A stretch of DNA of 64,000 nt from Schaalia turicensis ACS-279-V-Col4. Lineage in GTDB: Bacteria; Actinomycetota; Actinomycetes; Actinomycetales; Actinomycetaceae. Positions within the stretch are counted from its first letter, which is position 1. Each line of letters opens with the position of its first letter. Shown here one piece after another: positions 17,891 to 28,276 of the stretch. The stretch covers positions 590,047 to 654,046 of the forward strand of contig NZ_JH815209.1 in assembly GCF_000296505.1 (NCBI RefSeq), read 5' to 3'. The notes beneath the pieces are model-generated. The model saw only the letters and a program-made list of their open reading frames with translations, ran no database searches and had not been told where the DNA came from. The position numbers and the translations under genes were made by a program.

Positions 17891-18582
17891 CACTCATTCA
17901 CCCCCGCGGAAGCCTTTTCTGCCTCAGCCTTTTCAGCCTTGGCCCGCTTCTCAGCTTCACCCTCTGCGCGTGCGCGGAGCATCGAAGCCGGAGCAACGCG
18001 CTCCAGCGGAAGACCGCGACGTGCTGCAACAGCTTCAGGCTGTTCCAGTTGCTTGAGGGCATCAACAGTCGCGTGAACGATGTTGATTGCGTTGTCAGAG
18101 CCGAGCGACTTGGTGAGCACGTCGTGCACGCCAGCTGCCTCGAGCACTGCACGAACCGGACCACCGGCGATAACGCCGGTGCCCGGTGCTGCCGGGCGCA
18201 GAAGCACGGTGCCGGCGGCATCGTGACCCTGAACCAGGTGCGTGATAGTGCGGCGGATCATCGGAACGCGAATGAAATTCTTCTTCGCTTCCTCAACGCC
18301 CTTGGAAATGGCCTGGGGAACTTCCTTGGCCTTTCCGTAGCCAACACCGACGGTGCCTTCGCCATCGCCCACGACAACCAGAGCGGTGAAGGAGAAACGA
18401 CGTCCACCCTTCACAACCTTGGAAACGCGGTTGATGGTCACAACACGTTCGATGTATTCATTCTTTTCGTTGCCACGACGTGTATCGCGGTCGCCACGAC
18501 CATTACGGCGGTCGCGACGCTCGCCGTCGCCCGAACGCTCAGAGCCTTCCTGACCGTTCCTGCCTCGCTGCGGTGCAGCCAT
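17890..18582 (-). CDS. rpsE: 30S ribosomal protein S5
   Basis: 230 residues from ATG 18582 ('[20 protein letters not shown]'). The frame is open further upstream but not conserved. An Arg/Glu-rich N-terminal extension of about 40 residues precedes '[23 protein letters not shown]'. '[20 protein letters not shown]' and '[24 protein letters not shown]' complete the core, followed by an Ala/Glu/Lys tail. S5 helps to maintain decoding accuracy. Confidence 0.96.
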   Translation of the reverse strand: MAAPQRGRNGQEGSERSGDGERRDRRNGRGDRDTRRGNEKNEYIERVVTINRVSKVVKGGRRFSFTALVVVGDGEGTVGVGYGKAKEVPQAISKGVEEAKKNFIRVPMIRRTITHLVQGHDAAGTVLLRPAAPGTGVIAGGPVRAVLEAAGVHDVLTKSLGSDNAINIVHATVDALKQLEQPEAVAARRGLPLERVAPASMLRARAEGEAEKRAKAEKAEAEKASAGVNE

Positions 18583-18610
18583 CAGATGATCTCTCTTTCC
18601 TTCGATCCGG

Positions 18611-18982
18611 TCACAGCTCGAGGCCACCCTGGCGGGCAGCTTCGGCGACGGCCGCAACGCGGCCGAAATACTTGTTGCCACCACGGTCGAAAACGACGGC
18701 GGTGATGCCGGCCGCCTTCGCACGCTCTGCAACGAGAGCGCCAACCTTAGTTGCCTTTTCGGTCTTCGTGCCAGTCATGGTTTCGACGCCGGACTCGAAG
18801 TCGGAAGCAGAAACCAGGGTGTGACCGACGGTGTCGTCGATAACCTGAGCAACGATGTGACGATTCGAGCGGGTGACGACCAGGCGCGGACGCGCCGGGG
18901 TACCGTTGATCTTCTTGCGAAGGCGAATGTGACGACGCTTGCGAGCGACGAACTTGCCCTTGCCCTTGACCGTGTACGCCAT
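18611..18982 (-). CDS. rplR: 50S ribosomal protein L18
   Basis: 123 residues from the ATG overlapping the rplF stop (TGATG at 18982). '[34 protein letters not shown]' and '[28 protein letters not shown]' are diagnostic. It binds 5S rRNA together with L5. Confidence 0.97.
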   Translation of the reverse strand: MAYTVKGKGKFVARKRRHIRLRKKINGTPARPRLVVTRSNRHIVAQVIDDTVGHTLVSASDFESGVETMTGTKTEKATKVGALVAERAKAAGITAVVFDRGGNKYFGRVAAVAEAARQGGLEL

Positions 18983-19518
18983 CACTTACCAGCCTTTCCG
19001 ACCTTGCGACGGATCGTTTCGCCCACGTAGTGGATGCCCTTGCCCTTGTAGGGTTCAGGCTTCTTCAGCTTGCGGATGCGAGCTGCGGTTTCGCCAACGA
19101 GTTGCTTATCGATGCCGTGGACCGTGAACTTGGTCTGCGACTCAACGGTGAACTCGATGCCTTCCGGAGCTTCGACCGGAACGGTGTGCGAGAAGCCGAG
19201 AGAGAACTCGAGGTTCTTGCCCTTGGCGACCACGCGGTAACCGGTACCGGTGATTTCGAGTTCCTTCTTGTAGCCCTCGGTCACGCCAACGATCATGTTC
19301 GCAATAAGGGTGCGAGTCAGACCGTGGAGCGAACAGGAAAGGCGCTCATCGTCCGGACGGGAAACCAGAATCTGACCGTCTTCAATAGCCACCGTGATGG
19401 GGGCTGCGACGGTGTGTGAAAGTTCGCCCTTCTTGCCCTTCACCTTAACGTCTGCACCGTTAACGGTGACGTCGACGCCTGCGGGGATAGCAATGGGTTG
19501 CTTACCGATTCGCGACAT
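18982..19518 (-). CDS. rplF: 50S ribosomal protein L6
   Basis: 178 residues. '[21 protein letters not shown]' and '[25 protein letters not shown]' are the conserved ends. It lies near the factor-binding site of the large subunit. It overlaps rplR by one base and is preceded by rpsH at 15 bp. Confidence 0.97.
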   Translation of the reverse strand: MSRIGKQPIAIPAGVDVTVNGADVKVKGKKGELSHTVAAPITVAIEDGQILVSRPDDERLSCSLHGLTRTLIANMIVGVTEGYKKELEITGTGYRVVAKGKNLEFSLGFSHTVPVEAPEGIEFTVESQTKFTVHGIDKQLVGETAARIRKLKKPEPYKGKGIHYVGETIRRKVGKAGK

Positions 19519-19533
19519 TGTTCAGCCTCCTGT

Positions 19534-19932
19534 TCACCAGATGTAGGCGAGGACTTCCCCACCTACACCCTTGTCGGCTGCCTGACGGTCGGTGAGCAGA
19601 CCGGAGGACGTGGACAGAATTGCCACGCCCAGGCCGCCGCGAACCTTAGGCAGGTTGGTGGACTTGGCGTACACGCGCAGACCCGGCTTGGAAACGCGCT
19701 GCAGACCCTGGAGAGCCGCTTCGCGGTGCGAACCGTACTTCAACGTGATGGTGAGGGTCTTGCCCACGCGGGCATCCTCAACCGAGGTCGAAGCAATGTA
19801 GCCCTCTTCGACCAGGATGTTTGCGATCGCGTTCTTCATCTTGGAGTACGGCATGGAAACCGTATCGTGATGCGCACGATTCGCGTTACGCAGACGCGTC
19901 AGCATGTCTGCAATGGGATCAGTCATTGTCAT
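19534..19932 (-). CDS. rpsH: 30S ribosomal protein S8
   Basis: 132 residues. '[33 protein letters not shown]' and the terminal '[22 protein letters not shown]' are diagnostic. The start matches the [10 protein letters not shown]-terminus usual in actinobacteria. In enterobacteria S8 represses the spc operon; whether it does so here is not visible. Confidence 0.97.
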   Translation of the reverse strand: MTMTDPIADMLTRLRNANRAHHDTVSMPYSKMKNAIANILVEEGYIASTSVEDARVGKTLTITLKYGSHREAALQGLQRVSKPGLRVYAKSTNLPKVRGGLGVAILSTSSGLLTDRQAADKGVGGEVLAYIW

Positions 19933-19991
19933 TGGGGAAATTCCCCTTCCTCGTCGTGGTTTCTCCTTTTGAGACCTACGACGTCAGTGTT

Positions 19992-20177
19992 TTACCAGCT
20001 GCTCTTGGTGACTCCGGGGAGTTCGCCAGCAAGGGCGAGCTCTCGGAGGCAAACGCGGCACAGGCCGAACTTGCGGTATACCGAGTGGGGGCGACCACAA
20101 CGGTTGCAACGCGTGTATGCACGAACGCCGAACTTCGGCTTACGTGCGGCCTTGACCTTCAGGGATGTCTTCGCCAT
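19992..20177 (-). CDS. rpsZ: 30S ribosomal protein S14, zinc-binding type
   Basis: 61 residues. The zinc-ribbon cysteines ('CNRCGRPH...CRVC') and the length identify the zinc-type (C+) S14 rather than the 100-residue zinc-free paralogue. It lies between rplE and rpsH, the normal position of the housekeeping copy. Confidence 0.96.
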   Translation of the reverse strand: MAKTSLKVKAARKPKFGVRAYTRCNRCGRPHSVYRKFGLCRVCLRELALAGELPGVTKSSW

Positions 20178-20180
20178 GGG

Positions 20181-20726
20181 TCAGTCCTCCTTGAACGGGA
20201 ATCCGAGATGACGCAGGAGCGCACGGCCCTCATCATCGGTGGAGGCCGAGGTAACGACGGTGATATCCATACCGCGAACTCGGTCAATCGAATCCTGGTC
20301 GATCTCGTGGAACATGGACTGTTCCGTCAGACCGAAGGTGTAGTTACCGTGACCGTCGAACTGCTTGGCCGACAGACCGCGGAAGTCGCGGATACGCGGA
20401 AGAGCAGTTGAGAGAAGACGATCGAGGAATTCCCACATACGATCGCCACGGAGCGTGACGTGAGCACCGATGGCCTGGCCTTCGCGTAGCTTGAACTGTG
20501 CGATGGACTTCTTTGCCTTGGTGGTCACGGGCTTCTGGCCAGTGATAGCGGTGAGGTCGCGGATTGCGCCCTCGAGTGCCTTCGAATCGCGAGCTGCCTC
20601 ACCAACACCCATGTTCACGACGATCTTGGTCAGACCGGCAACCTGCATGATGTTCTCATGCTCGAACTCGGTGCGGAGGGCGTCACGAATTTCGGAGACG
20701 TACTTTTCCTTGAGACGCGGGGTCAT
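20181..20726 (-). CDS. rplE: 50S ribosomal protein L5
   Basis: 181 residues. '[42 protein letters not shown]' and '[35 protein letters not shown]' are diagnostic. It binds 5S rRNA in the central protuberance. The rpsZ start follows after 3 bp. Confidence 0.97.
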   Translation of the reverse strand: MTPRLKEKYVSEIRDALRTEFEHENIMQVAGLTKIVVNMGVGEAARDSKALEGAIRDLTAITGQKPVTTKAKKSIAQFKLREGQAIGAHVTLRGDRMWEFLDRLLSTALPRIRDFRGLSAKQFDGHGNYTFGLTEQSMFHEIDQDSIDRVRGMDITVVTSASTDDEGRALLRHLGFPFKED

Positions 20727-20728
20727 GT

Positions 20729-21163
20729 TCAGATCTCCTTGCCCTGCTCGATGCCGCGCTTGGCGCCACCGCGGGTCACGCGAACGCGGACGGTCCGGGT
20801 GCGGCCATCGCGCTCGACGACATCCTCGCGGAAGCCGACGCGCACGCGCTGCTTGGTTTCGGGATCGACCAGTGCGACCTTTGCGATCGAGATCGGGGCT
20901 TCGATGGTCTCGATGCCACCGGTCTGCCCCTGGGTCTGGCCCTGGCGAACGTGACGGGTCTTCAGGTTGATGCCTTCGACGAGAACCTTGCCCTCAGCCG
21001 GGAAAACCTTGATGACGCGTCCCTGCTTGCCCTTGTCGCCAGCCTTGAGGGGTTCGAGGCCCTCGGCTGCACGGCGGGCGTTGCGCTCTGCGAGCTTCTT
21101 CTCGTCGGATGAACGACCGCGAACGACCTCAACCAGGTCACCCTTACGGATCTTGGCTGCCAT
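20729..21163 (-). CDS. rplX: 50S ribosomal protein L24 with an internal insertion
   Basis: 144 residues against about 100-105 in most bacteria. '[13 protein letters not shown]' and '[31 protein letters not shown]' are the two halves of the KOW motif. They are separated by about 25 charged residues ('[19 protein letters not shown]' and beyond) that replace the usual short loop. The C-terminal part '[28 protein letters not shown]' is normal, with a basic tail. L24 starts large-subunit assembly. The start overlaps the rplN stop codon. Confidence 0.95.
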   Translation of the reverse strand: MAAKIRKGDLVEVVRGRSSDEKKLAERNARRAAEGLEPLKAGDKGKQGRVIKVFPAEGKVLVEGINLKTRHVRQGQTQGQTGGIETIEAPISIAKVALVDPETKQRVRVGFREDVVERDGRTRTVRVRVTRGGAKRGIEQGKEI

Positions 21164-21531
21164 CAGATCACCTCCGGTGCGAGCGAGACGATACGCATGA
21201 AGCGCTTGTCGCGCAACTCACGGCCGACTGGGCCGAAGATACGCGTGCCACGCGGTTCGCCGTTGGAATTGATAATGACGGCTGCGTTCTCATCGAAACG
21301 AATGTACGAACCGTCGGGACGGCGGGTTTCTTTGCGAGTGCGGACTACGACTGCCTTGACGACTTCACCCTTCTTGACGTTGCCGCCGGGGATTGCGTCC
21401 TTGACGGTGGCGACGATGGTGTCACCAATACCCGCGTAGCGTCGAGCCGAGCCACCGAGCACGCGGATGGTCAGGATTTCCTTTGCACCCGTGTTGTCGG
21501 CGACCTTAAGTCGCGACTCCTGCTGGATCAT
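21163..21531 (-). CDS. rplN: 50S ribosomal protein L14
   Basis: 122 residues. '[28 protein letters not shown]' and '[28 protein letters not shown]' are diagnostic. It is the first gene of the spc operon here, because a terminator and about 550 bp separate it from rpsQ. Confidence 0.97.
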   Translation of the reverse strand: MIQQESRLKVADNTGAKEILTIRVLGGSARRYAGIGDTIVATVKDAIPGGNVKKGEVVKAVVVRTRKETRRPDGSYIRFDENAAVIINSNGEPRGTRIFGPVGRELRDKRFMRIVSLAPEVI

Positions 21532-22030
21532 TTTCTATTGACTCCTGTTGTCGAGCTGGTTCTGTTGGGAGCATTACTTCCCTCGAGCCTTGCCGAACGT
21601 GCATGAACTATTGCGCATCGATGCCGACAATAGTGAGAACGCACCACAGGATTAAATATGGTGTTGCTCGCTCTCACTACCGACGCGAGGCACAGTGCAC
21701 CTTGCGTCACGCAACCCTCCAAGAGTACCCCACTTCCCCACTGACTTGAAACCGCCAGTTTCGTGAGGTGTGCCCCATCCACCGCGCTTGTTCACCAACA
21801 TCCCCTCCCTCCACCCCGCGCTTGTTCACCGTTTCGGGTTCACGAGGCCACGCGGCTTCATTAACCAACACACGCGAATAGGCGCGAAGAACGATGTTCG
21901 ATTTCTTGAACAAGCGCGGTCAAAAAAAGAGGGTGACCAACAGTGAACAAGCAGGTTCAAGCGTGGACAAGCGCAGTCACTTTGAGGCGCTATTTCGTGA
22001 ACAAGCGCGGGGAAAGCGCGCAAAACAGCA
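21532..22030. repeat. Repeat-rich spacer between rpsQ and rplN
   Basis: This 500-bp gap holds no credible gene. It carries six copies or variants of the dispersed repeat: CCGCGCTTGTTCACC near 21782 and 21816 on one strand, and (G)TGAACAAGCGCGG-like copies near 21906, 21941 (degraded), 21964 (degraded) and 22001 on the other. The 240 bp next to rplN are free of repeats and should contain the spc promoter. An AT-rich CATATTTAAT near 21650 is a possible -10 region but no convincing -35 was found. Confidence 0.75.
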
Positions 22031-22066
22031 GGGAGCCCGGCTCCCCAAACCGGGGAACCGGGCTCC
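22031..22066 (-). terminator. Terminator of the S10 operon after rpsQ
   Basis: A strong stem (GGAGCCCGG...CCGGGCTCC with an inner CCCC/GGGG pairing) lies 20 bp past rpsQ. A TTTT follows after a short gap on the minus strand. It marks the split between the S10 and spc operons. Confidence 0.85.
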
Positions 22067-22086
22067 TTACAAACCTCAGTGACGAA

Positions 22087-22353
22087 TCACTTGGCCTTTT
22101 CGATGATCTCCACTACTCGCCAGTGCTTGGTAGCGGAAAGCGGACGAGTCTCCATGATGCGAACGCGGTCGCCAATGCCACATTCGTTGTTCTCATCATG
22201 AACCTTGACCTTCTTGTTACGACGCATGACCTTGCCGTAGAGGGCGTGCTTCACACGATCCTCAATCTGGACAACGACGGTCTTATCCATCTTGTCAGAG
22301 ACAACCAGGCCAATACGAACCTTGCGGTCGTTACGCGCGGTGCTATCTGCCAT
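22087..22353 (-). CDS. rpsQ: 30S ribosomal protein S17
   Basis: 88 residues from ATG 22353 ('[20 protein letters not shown]'), preceded by GAGGAG at eight bases. A GTG three codons upstream is possible. '[25 protein letters not shown]' and '[32 protein letters not shown]' are diagnostic. Confidence 0.96.
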   Translation of the reverse strand: MADSTARNDRKVRIGLVVSDKMDKTVVVQIEDRVKHALYGKVMRRNKKVKVHDENNECGIGDRVRIMETRPLSATKHWRVVEIIEKAK

Positions 22354-22358
22354 CAGAA

Positions 22359-22592
22359 TCACTCCTCAGTGCTCGGGGCGGTGCGGTAGCCAAGCTCCCG
22401 CTCACGCGCGATCGTGTAGATACGGGCGATGTCACGGCGCACGGTCTTCATGCGACCATGATCCTCGAGGTTGCCAACAGCCTGTGCGAAGCGCAGGTTA
22501 AAGAGCTCGGCCTTAGCCTTCTCGAGTTCCTTGGACAGCTGGGCGTCGTCCATGGCATCGAGGTCGGAAGGGGTAAGTGCCTTTTCCGCCAT
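22359..22592 (-). CDS. rpmC: 50S ribosomal protein L29
   Basis: 77 residues. '[41 protein letters not shown]' is the conserved core. It lies at the peptide exit tunnel rim. The ATG overlaps the stop of rplP by one base. Confidence 0.96.
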   Translation of the reverse strand: MAEKALTPSDLDAMDDAQLSKELEKAKAELFNLRFAQAVGNLEDHGRMKTVRRDIARIYTIARERELGYRTAPSTEE

Positions 22593-23011
22593 CAGATGTC
22601 ACCACCCTCTCGGACCACGAAACGGGTCTTCATCGGAAGCTTGTGCTGAGCGCGACGCATAGCTTCGCGTGCAAGCGCCTCGTCGACGCCACCCAGCTCG
22701 AACAGAATACGACCCGGCTTGACGGGGGCAACCCACCATTCAACCGCGCCCTTACCGGAACCCATTCGGGTTTCAGCCGGCTTCTTGGTCAGCGGACGGT
22801 CCGGGAAGATGTTGATCCACACCTTGCCGCCACGCTTGATGTGACGCGTCATAGCGATACGAGCTGCCTCGATTTGACGGTTGGTCACGTATGCGCCGGT
22901 GAGTGCCTGGATACCGTAATCGCCGAACGCCAGTTCGGTGCCACCGGTTGCATTACCGGTACGGTGCGGGCGGTGCTGACGGCGCCACTTTGTACGACGG
23001 GGAATGAGCAT
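22592..23011 (-). CDS. rplP: 50S ribosomal protein L16
   Basis: 139 residues. '[37 protein letters not shown]' and '[25 protein letters not shown]' are diagnostic. It organises the A-site region of 23S rRNA. Confidence 0.97.
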   Translation of the reverse strand: MLIPRRTKWRRQHRPHRTGNATGGTELAFGDYGIQALTGAYVTNRQIEAARIAMTRHIKRGGKVWINIFPDRPLTKKPAETRMGSGKGAVEWWVAPVKPGRILFELGGVDEALAREAMRRAQHKLPMKTRFVVREGGDI

Positions 23012-23016
23012 TGGGC

Positions 23017-23817
23017 TCAGGCCTCCGATCCGTTTTCAGTAGCTGCGGGCGCCTCGGTTGCGGGCGCCTGCTGCTGAGCGGTCTCCTGGTTCTGGCGTCC
23101 GCCGCGGCGCTGGCCACGACGATCACTGCGACGTCCGCCACGGTTGGCCTGCTCGGCCTGCTGGCGTGCGAACTCGCGCTCGGTGATGTCGCCCTTGTAG
23201 ATCCACACCTTGACACCGATACGACCGAAGGTCGTGCGTGCCTCGTGGAATCCGTAGTCAATGTTCGCGCGGAGGGTATGAAGCGGAACGCGACCCTCAC
23301 GGTAGAACTCGGAACGGCTCATTTCGGCGCCACCGAGGCGACCGGAAACCTGAACACGAATACCCTTGGCGCCTGCGCGCTGCGCGGACTGAATGCCCTT
23401 GCGCATTGCACGACGGAAGGAAACGCGAGCAGCGAGCTGTTCTGCAATGCCCTGTGCGACAAGCTGAGCATCCATGTCGGGGTTCTTGACCTCGAGGATG
23501 TTGAGCTGAACCTGCTTGCCGGTGAGCTTTTCGAGGTTCTGGCGGAGGCGATCAGCCTCTGCACCACGACGACCAATGACAATGCCCGGGCGAGCGGTGT
23601 GGAGGTCAACGCGAACGCGATCACGCGTACGCTCAATATCGACCTTCGAGATGCCTGCGCGCTCGAGGTTCTCGGTCAAGTTCTTGCGGATTGCAACGTC
23701 CTCTGCAACGTAGTCAGAGTAACGCTGTCCCTTGGTGGTCGAGTCGGAGAACCAGCGGGAGCGGTGATCCGTGGTGATTCCCAGGCGGAACCCTGTGGGG
23801 TTAACCTTCTGGCCCAT
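23017..23817 (-). CDS. rpsC: 30S ribosomal protein S3
   Basis: 266 residues. '[25 protein letters not shown]' and the KH-domain segment '[29 protein letters not shown]' are diagnostic, followed by '[16 protein letters not shown]'. The C-terminus is a long Arg/Gly/Gln/Ala tail ('[18 protein letters not shown]'), as in other actinobacteria. S3 forms part of the mRNA entry channel. Confidence 0.97.
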   Translation of the reverse strand: MGQKVNPTGFRLGITTDHRSRWFSDSTTKGQRYSDYVAEDVAIRKNLTENLERAGISKVDIERTRDRVRVDLHTARPGIVIGRRGAEADRLRQNLEKLTGKQVQLNILEVKNPDMDAQLVAQGIAEQLAARVSFRRAMRKGIQSAQRAGAKGIRVQVSGRLGGAEMSRSEFYREGRVPLHTLRANIDYGFHEARTTFGRIGVKVWIYKGDITEREFARQQAEQANRGGRRSDRRGQRRGGRQNQETAQQQAPATEAPAATENGSEA

Positions 23818-23818
23818 T

Positions 23819-24190
23819 TCAGCGGGCTCCCTTCTTCTTGTCTTCCTTGGTACCGACGACGAGGGTGATGTGGCTCGTGCGCTTCAGGATGCGACCTGCG
23901 CGTCCCTGTGCACGCGGGCGGAACCGCTTCATAGTCGGACCTTCATCGACGAATGCTTCGATGACCAGCAGGTCTGCCTCGTTGAAGGTTTCGCCAGCCT
24001 GTTCGGCCTTGACCTTCGCGTTGGCAACGGCGCTCATGAGCACCTTGCGGACATCGGTGGCGACTGCCTGCGGTGCAAACCGCAGGATGTCAGCGGCCTC
24101 CAGAGCAGCCTTGCCACGAACCTCGTTCACGACACGGCGGGCCTTCTGGGGCGTGACGCGGACAAAACGCGCCTGCGCCTTAGCTTCCAT
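23819..24190 (-). CDS. rplV: 50S ribosomal protein L22
   Basis: 123 residues. '[21 protein letters not shown]' and '[32 protein letters not shown]' are diagnostic. Its beta hairpin lines the exit tunnel and no tunnel-lining change is evident by eye. Confidence 0.97.
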   Translation of the reverse strand: MEAKAQARFVRVTPQKARRVVNEVRGKAALEAADILRFAPQAVATDVRKVLMSAVANAKVKAEQAGETFNEADLLVIEAFVDEGPTMKRFRPRAQGRAGRILKRTSHITLVVGTKEDKKKGAR

Positions 24191-24220
24191 TTATCTGCCT
24201 CTTCTTCCGTGGAGGCCGGC

Positions 24221-24502
24221 TCAGCGCCGGCGTCCCTTTCGATCGTCCTTGTCGTGGCTGCGGAAAGTACGCGTGGGAGCGAACTCGCCAAGCTTGTGAC
24301 CCACCATCGACTCGGTGATGAAGACGGGAACATGCTTGCGGCCATCGTGCACCGCAAAGGTCAGACCCAGGAAATCCGGGGTGATGACCGAGCGACGCGA
24401 CCAAGTCTTGATGACATTCTTTGAGCCGGATTCGATTGCGGCGTCGACCTTCTTGAGCAGGTGGTCGTCGACGAACGGGCCCTTCTTCAAACTGCGTGGC
24501 AT
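24221..24502 (-). CDS. rpsS: 30S ribosomal protein S19
   Basis: 93 residues. '[22 protein letters not shown]' and '[28 protein letters not shown]' are diagnostic of S19, located in the 30S head next to S13. Confidence 0.97.
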   Translation of the reverse strand: MPRSLKKGPFVDDHLLKKVDAAIESGSKNVIKTWSRRSVITPDFLGLTFAVHDGRKHVPVFITESMVGHKLGEFAPTRTFRSHDKDDRKGRRR

Positions 24503-24518
24503 AGTTATCGACTCCTAC

Positions 24519-25355
24519 TCAGCGGTTCTTACCGGTCTTGCGACGGCGAACGATCAGACGATCGCTGTCCTTGTTCGGACGGCGGGTACGACCCTCAGGC
24601 TTACCCCACGGGCTAACCGGATGACGGCCACCAGAGGTACGACCTTCACCACCGCCGTGCGGGTGATCAACCGGGTTCATAACAACACCACGGACGTGCG
24701 GGCGCTTGCCCTTCCAGCGCATACGGCCGGCCTTGCCCCAGTTGATGTTGGATTGTTCAGCGTTGCCGACCTCGCCGACCGTTGCACGGCAGGTGATTTC
24801 GACGTTGCGGATTTCGCCGGACGGCATACGCAACTGGGCGAAGCGGCCTTCCTTGGCGACGAGCTGAACGGACGAACCGGCGGAGCGGGCGATCTTTGCG
24901 CCGCCACCGGGCTTGAGTTCGACAGCGTGGATAACGGTACCGAGCGGGATGTTACGCAACGGCAGATTGTTACCGGGCTTGATATCGGCGCCGGCGCCTG
25001 CTTCGATGCGGTCACCCTGGTTCAGCTTGGCCGGTGCCAGGATGTAGCGCTTTTCGCCATCTGCGTAGTGCAGAAGGGCGATGCGAGCGGTACGGTTCGG
25101 GTCGTACTCGATGTGAGCGACGACTGCCGGGACACCGTCCTTGTCATGACGACGGAAGTCGATGACGCGGTACTGACGCTTGTGGCCACCGCCACGGTGA
25201 CGCGAGGTCACGCGGCCGTTCGAGTTACGTCCACCGGTCTTGTGCAGCGGACGAACCAACGACTTCTCGGGCTCGGAGCGGGTGATCTCAACGAAATCAG
25301 AGACCGACGCGCCACGACGACCCGGGGTCGTGGGCTTGTATTTGCGGATTCCCAT
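24519..25355 (-). CDS. rplB: 50S ribosomal protein L2
   Basis: 278 residues. '[21 protein letters not shown]', '[23 protein letters not shown]' and the peptidyl-transferase-proximal '[18 protein letters not shown]' are diagnostic. Confidence 0.98.
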   Translation of the reverse strand: MGIRKYKPTTPGRRGASVSDFVEITRSEPEKSLVRPLHKTGGRNSNGRVTSRHRGGGHKRQYRVIDFRRHDKDGVPAVVAHIEYDPNRTARIALLHYADGEKRYILAPAKLNQGDRIEAGAGADIKPGNNLPLRNIPLGTVIHAVELKPGGGAKIARSAGSSVQLVAKEGRFAQLRMPSGEIRNVEITCRATVGEVGNAEQSNINWGKAGRMRWKGKRPHVRGVVMNPVDHPHGGGEGRTSGGRHPVSPWGKPEGRTRRPNKDSDRLIVRRRKTGKNR

Positions 25356-25379
25356 TTTTGTCCTCTACCTCTCCGGTTT

Positions 25380-25685
25380 TCAGGCCTGATCGCCGAAGAT
25401 GTCGATGGCGCCTTCACGCAAGGTCACGATTGCTCGCTTGACGTCCTTGCGCTTGCCCTGACCCGTGCGGGTCCGGTAGGTCTTGCCCTTACGGTTCTGA
25501 GTGGCCACCTGACCGACCTTGACACCGAAGATTTCTTCGATGGCAATCTTGATTTCGGTCTTGTTGGCGCGCGGGTCAACCTCGAAGGTGTACTTGCCTT
25601 CATCCATGAGGATGGAGGATTTCTCGGTGACGACGGGCTTCAGAATGATGTCGCGCGGGTTCTTGCCCGCTTCGAGGGTGCTCAC
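25380..25685 (-). CDS. rplW: 50S ribosomal protein L23
   Basis: 101 residues. '[46 protein letters not shown]' is diagnostic. L23 docks trigger factor and SRP at the tunnel exit. Its start overlaps the rplD stop by four bases. Confidence 0.97.
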   Translation of the reverse strand: MSTLEAGKNPRDIILKPVVTEKSSILMDEGKYTFEVDPRANKTEIKIAIEEIFGVKVGQVATQNRKGKTYRTRTGQGKRKDVKRAIVTLREGAIDIFGDQA

Positions 25686-26326
25686 TTGGTCTCCTCCTTG
25701 GTGCCGAGGAAGGACTCCATGGCTGCCAGGGTGAACACGATATCGTCGGCGTCAAGGACGTCGTAGGTGTTCAGCTGGTCTGCCCAAAGGACGTGAACCT
25801 CGGGAGCGTTACGCAGGCTGAGAGCGGTGAGCTCATCGTTACGCTCGATGACGACGAGAGCCTGACGGTCCTCGACGATCGCGCGAAGCGCTGCGAGAGC
25901 GGACTTCGTCGACGGCTTCTCACCTTCGATGAGAGCGGTGACGATGTGGATGCGACCTGCGCGTGCACGGTCAGACAGAGCGGAGCGGAGTGCGCCCTGC
26001 TTCATCTTCTTGGGGGTGCGCTGATCGTAGTCACGTGGCTGCGGGCCGTGGACGATGCCACCACCGGTGAAGTGCGGTGCACGGATCGAGCCCTGACGAG
26101 CGTTACCGGTACCCTTCTGGCGGAACGGCTTCTTGCCACCACCAGAAACCATGCCACGCGTCTTGGTTGCGTGCGTACCCTGTCGGGCAGCAGCAAGCTG
26201 TGCGACGACGACCTGGTGCATCAGCGGAATGTTCGTGGGAACGTCGAAGATCTCTGCGGGGAGGTCAACCGAAGCTGCCTTCTTGCCCTTGAGATCGAAG
26301 ACGTCGATGGTCTGAACGTCAGCCAT
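25682..26326 (-). CDS. rplD: 50S ribosomal protein L4
   Basis: 214 residues from ATG 26326 ('[20 protein letters not shown]'), which lies one base past the rplC stop. An upstream start at 26335 would overlap rplC. '[46 protein letters not shown]' is the conserved tunnel loop. In E. coli L4 autoregulates the S10 operon. Confidence 0.96.
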   Translation of the reverse strand: MADVQTIDVFDLKGKKAASVDLPAEIFDVPTNIPLMHQVVVAQLAAARQGTHATKTRGMVSGGGKKPFRQKGTGNARQGSIRAPHFTGGGIVHGPQPRDYDQRTPKKMKQGALRSALSDRARAGRIHIVTALIEGEKPSTKSALAALRAIVEDRQALVVIERNDELTALSLRNAPEVHVLWADQLNTYDVLDADDIVFTLAAMESFLGTKEETK

Positions 26327-26327
26327 T

Positions 26328-26996
26328 TCACGCACCCTTCACGGACGAGCGAACCAGGACCACGGAGTTCTTCGGACCCGGGATGGCGCCACTGATGAGC
26401 AGTAGGCCCTTCTCGGTGTCGACTGCCTGGACCTTGAGGTTCTGGACGGTACGACGAACGCCACCCATGCGGCCGGCCATGCGCAGGCCCTTGAAGATGC
26501 GTCCGGGGGTTGCGCAAGCACCGATCGAACCGGGCTTGCGGTGGTTACGGTGTGCACCGTGCGAAGCGGAAACGCCGGCAAAGCCGTGACGCTTCATAAC
26601 GCCTGCAAAGCCCTTGCCCTTGGTGTTGCCGGAAACGTCAACAGCCTGTCCAGCCTCGAAGGTGGAAGCGTCGAGTTCCTGACCCACCTCGTAAGAGTCA
26701 TGGGCGGAGGTGCGGACCTCGGTCAGGTGACGACGGGGTTCGACGCCAGCCTTTGCGAAGTGGCCTGCGAGAGGCTTGGTGACCTTGCGTGCTTCGATTT
26801 CGCCGAAACCGATCTGAACGGCGGAGTAGCCGTCGACCTCTTCGGTGCGAACCTGGGTCACAATGTTAGTGCCGACCTGCACGACAGTGAGGGGCACGAG
26901 GCGGCCGTCAGCGTCCCAAACCTGGGTCATGCCGAGCTTGCGGCCGAGCAACGCCTTAATCGGCGCAGCTGCGTGCTGCTTGTTGTCAGTAGTCAT
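26328..26996 (-). CDS. rplC: 50S ribosomal protein L3
   Basis: 222 residues. '[27 protein letters not shown]', '[33 protein letters not shown]' and '[28 protein letters not shown]' are diagnostic. Its central loop reaches the peptidyl transferase centre. Confidence 0.97.
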   Translation of the reverse strand: MTTDNKQHAAAPIKALLGRKLGMTQVWDADGRLVPLTVVQVGTNIVTQVRTEEVDGYSAVQIGFGEIEARKVTKPLAGHFAKAGVEPRRHLTEVRTSAHDSYEVGQELDASTFEAGQAVDVSGNTKGKGFAGVMKRHGFAGVSASHGAHRNHRKPGSIGACATPGRIFKGLRMAGRMGGVRRTVQNLKVQAVDTEKGLLLISGAIPGPKNSVVLVRSSVKGA

Positions 26997-27007
26997 TGCA
27001 GATGTCC

Positions 27008-27316
27008 TCAGAGCTTGATCTCGATGTTGACGTCTGCGGGCAGGTCGATACGCATGAGCGAATCGACAGCCTTCGGCGTCGGGTCGATGATGTCGATGAG
27101 CCGCTTGTGTGTGCGCATCTCAAAGTGCTCGCGGCTGTCCTTGTATTTGTGGGGCGACCGAATGACGACAAACACGTTCTTTTCGGTCGGCAGTGGAACC
27201 GGGCCCACAACAGTGGCACCTGCTCGTTGCACGGTGTCCACGATCTTGCGCGCGGAGCTGTCGATGACCTCGTGGTCATACGACTTCAGCCGGATGCGGA
27301 TCTTCTGTCCCGCCAT
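27008..27316 (-). CDS. rpsJ: 30S ribosomal protein S10
   Basis: 102 residues. '[34 protein letters not shown]' and '[39 protein letters not shown]' are diagnostic. It is the first gene of the S10 operon (rpsJ to rpsQ), about 260 bp downstream of a strong promoter. S10 also functions as NusE in antitermination. Confidence 0.98.
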   Translation of the reverse strand: MAGQKIRIRLKSYDHEVIDSSARKIVDTVQRAGATVVGPVPLPTEKNVFVVIRSPHKYKDSREHFEMRTHKRLIDIIDPTPKAVDSLMRIDLPADVNIEIKL

Positions 27317-27579
27317 GCCGTCTTACCTCTTCTCGTACAGATTCGTCACCGGTCCCCGCACTCGGGCGTGTCGCTTAAAAAAGTGACACACATATTGCGC
27401 GGTTCCTTCTTATGTGAAGGTGGACCGTTGTCTTGTCCAAAGATCACGGGCGTTTCAGCCCAGTCCGCAGAATCCCTGCGGAACCGCCCCACGGGTCGCG
27501 AGGCAACCGTTCAAGTCTGACAGAGCCACACCTTTCCTAGCAAGTTTGAACTCGCCATCTGGAGTGTGAATCCTCATAC
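27317..27579 (-). other. Long untranslated leader of the S10 operon
   Basis: No gene is seen. If the promoter at 27580-27608 is correct, this forms a leader of about 260 nt. An 18-bp sequence (CCGCACTCGGGCGTGTCG) occurs here near 27346-27363 and again upstream of the promoter near 27669-27686. A GGTCCACCTTCACATAAG segment can pair partly with nearby bases, but no clean terminator was found. Such leaders often host ribosomal-protein autoregulation; this is inference. Confidence 0.4.
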
Positions 27580-27608
27580 ATTACACGGACGATTAAATTA
27601 CTTGTCAG
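27580..27608 (-). promoter_or_regulatory. Sigma-70-type promoter of the S10 operon
   Basis: Minus-strand CTGACA (27603-27608) and TGTAAT (27580-27585) are separated by exactly 17 bp and lie about 265 bp upstream of rpsJ. The spacer is AT-rich compared with its surroundings. Confidence 0.72.
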
Positions 27609-28153
27609 CCCCCATGCGCTTCGACTTGGAGCCTTTAGCCCACAGGTGCTTGAAGCACCGCGAATCAGTGTACCCGCACTCGGGCGTGTCGTCTACCTGG
27701 GGGTGTACTAGCACGAGGCGCCTGCGGGGCACCGACCAGAGGTTCAGTGCTCCACAGTCACCCTAGTATTCGCTAATGACGCTGGGCGTCTCAGTCGCAT
27801 TTCTGACGAACTGCACACACATCCGCAACCAGGCAGAGGATTCCGAGTCCGCCAACGAGCGTTCCATTGAAGCCGGTCTTCGCGATCTTTCGCGGCCTCG
27901 AATTGTTGGTGTTCGGGGGGTCAGACGGTGTCGGGTTGTTCGGCCCAGCCGGGGCGGGCTTGTACTTCACCGTGTACGTAATACCCACCTGAGTCTTCGC
28001 ATCCGCACCCTCAGGCGTCTGCTCACCAGTCCAGGTGAACTTGAACTGAATATCACGACCACCCGTCGCAGCCGACTTCGACGCCAACGCAGCAAAGTGC
28101 CCCGACACCGACCCTTTAACCGTGTACTCCGTATCCGCCGTCGACGCCGCCCC

Positions 28154-28234
28154 GACGAACAAGCACGCAAACACGACGAACAAGCACGCAAACACGACGA
28201 ACAAGCACGCAAACAACCACGAACAAGCACACAC
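28154..28234. repeat. Tandem array, 21-bp period, variant of the dispersed repeat
   Basis: Units beginning GACGAACAAGCACGCAAACAC start at 28154, 28175 and 28196, with a fourth degraded unit near 28218. The core GAACAAGCACG is a drifted GAACAAGCGCG. Confidence 0.85.
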
Positions 28235-28246
28235 AAAAAGCGAAAA

Positions 28247-28276
28247 GGCCGCCACCCCCTGACGGGGATGGCGGCC
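28247..28276 (-). terminator. Terminator downstream of tuf
   Basis: A stem of GGCCGCCA-CCCC paired with GGGG-TGGCGGCC around a TGAC loop is followed on the minus strand by TTTTCGCTTTTTG, 75 bp past tuf. Confidence 0.88.
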
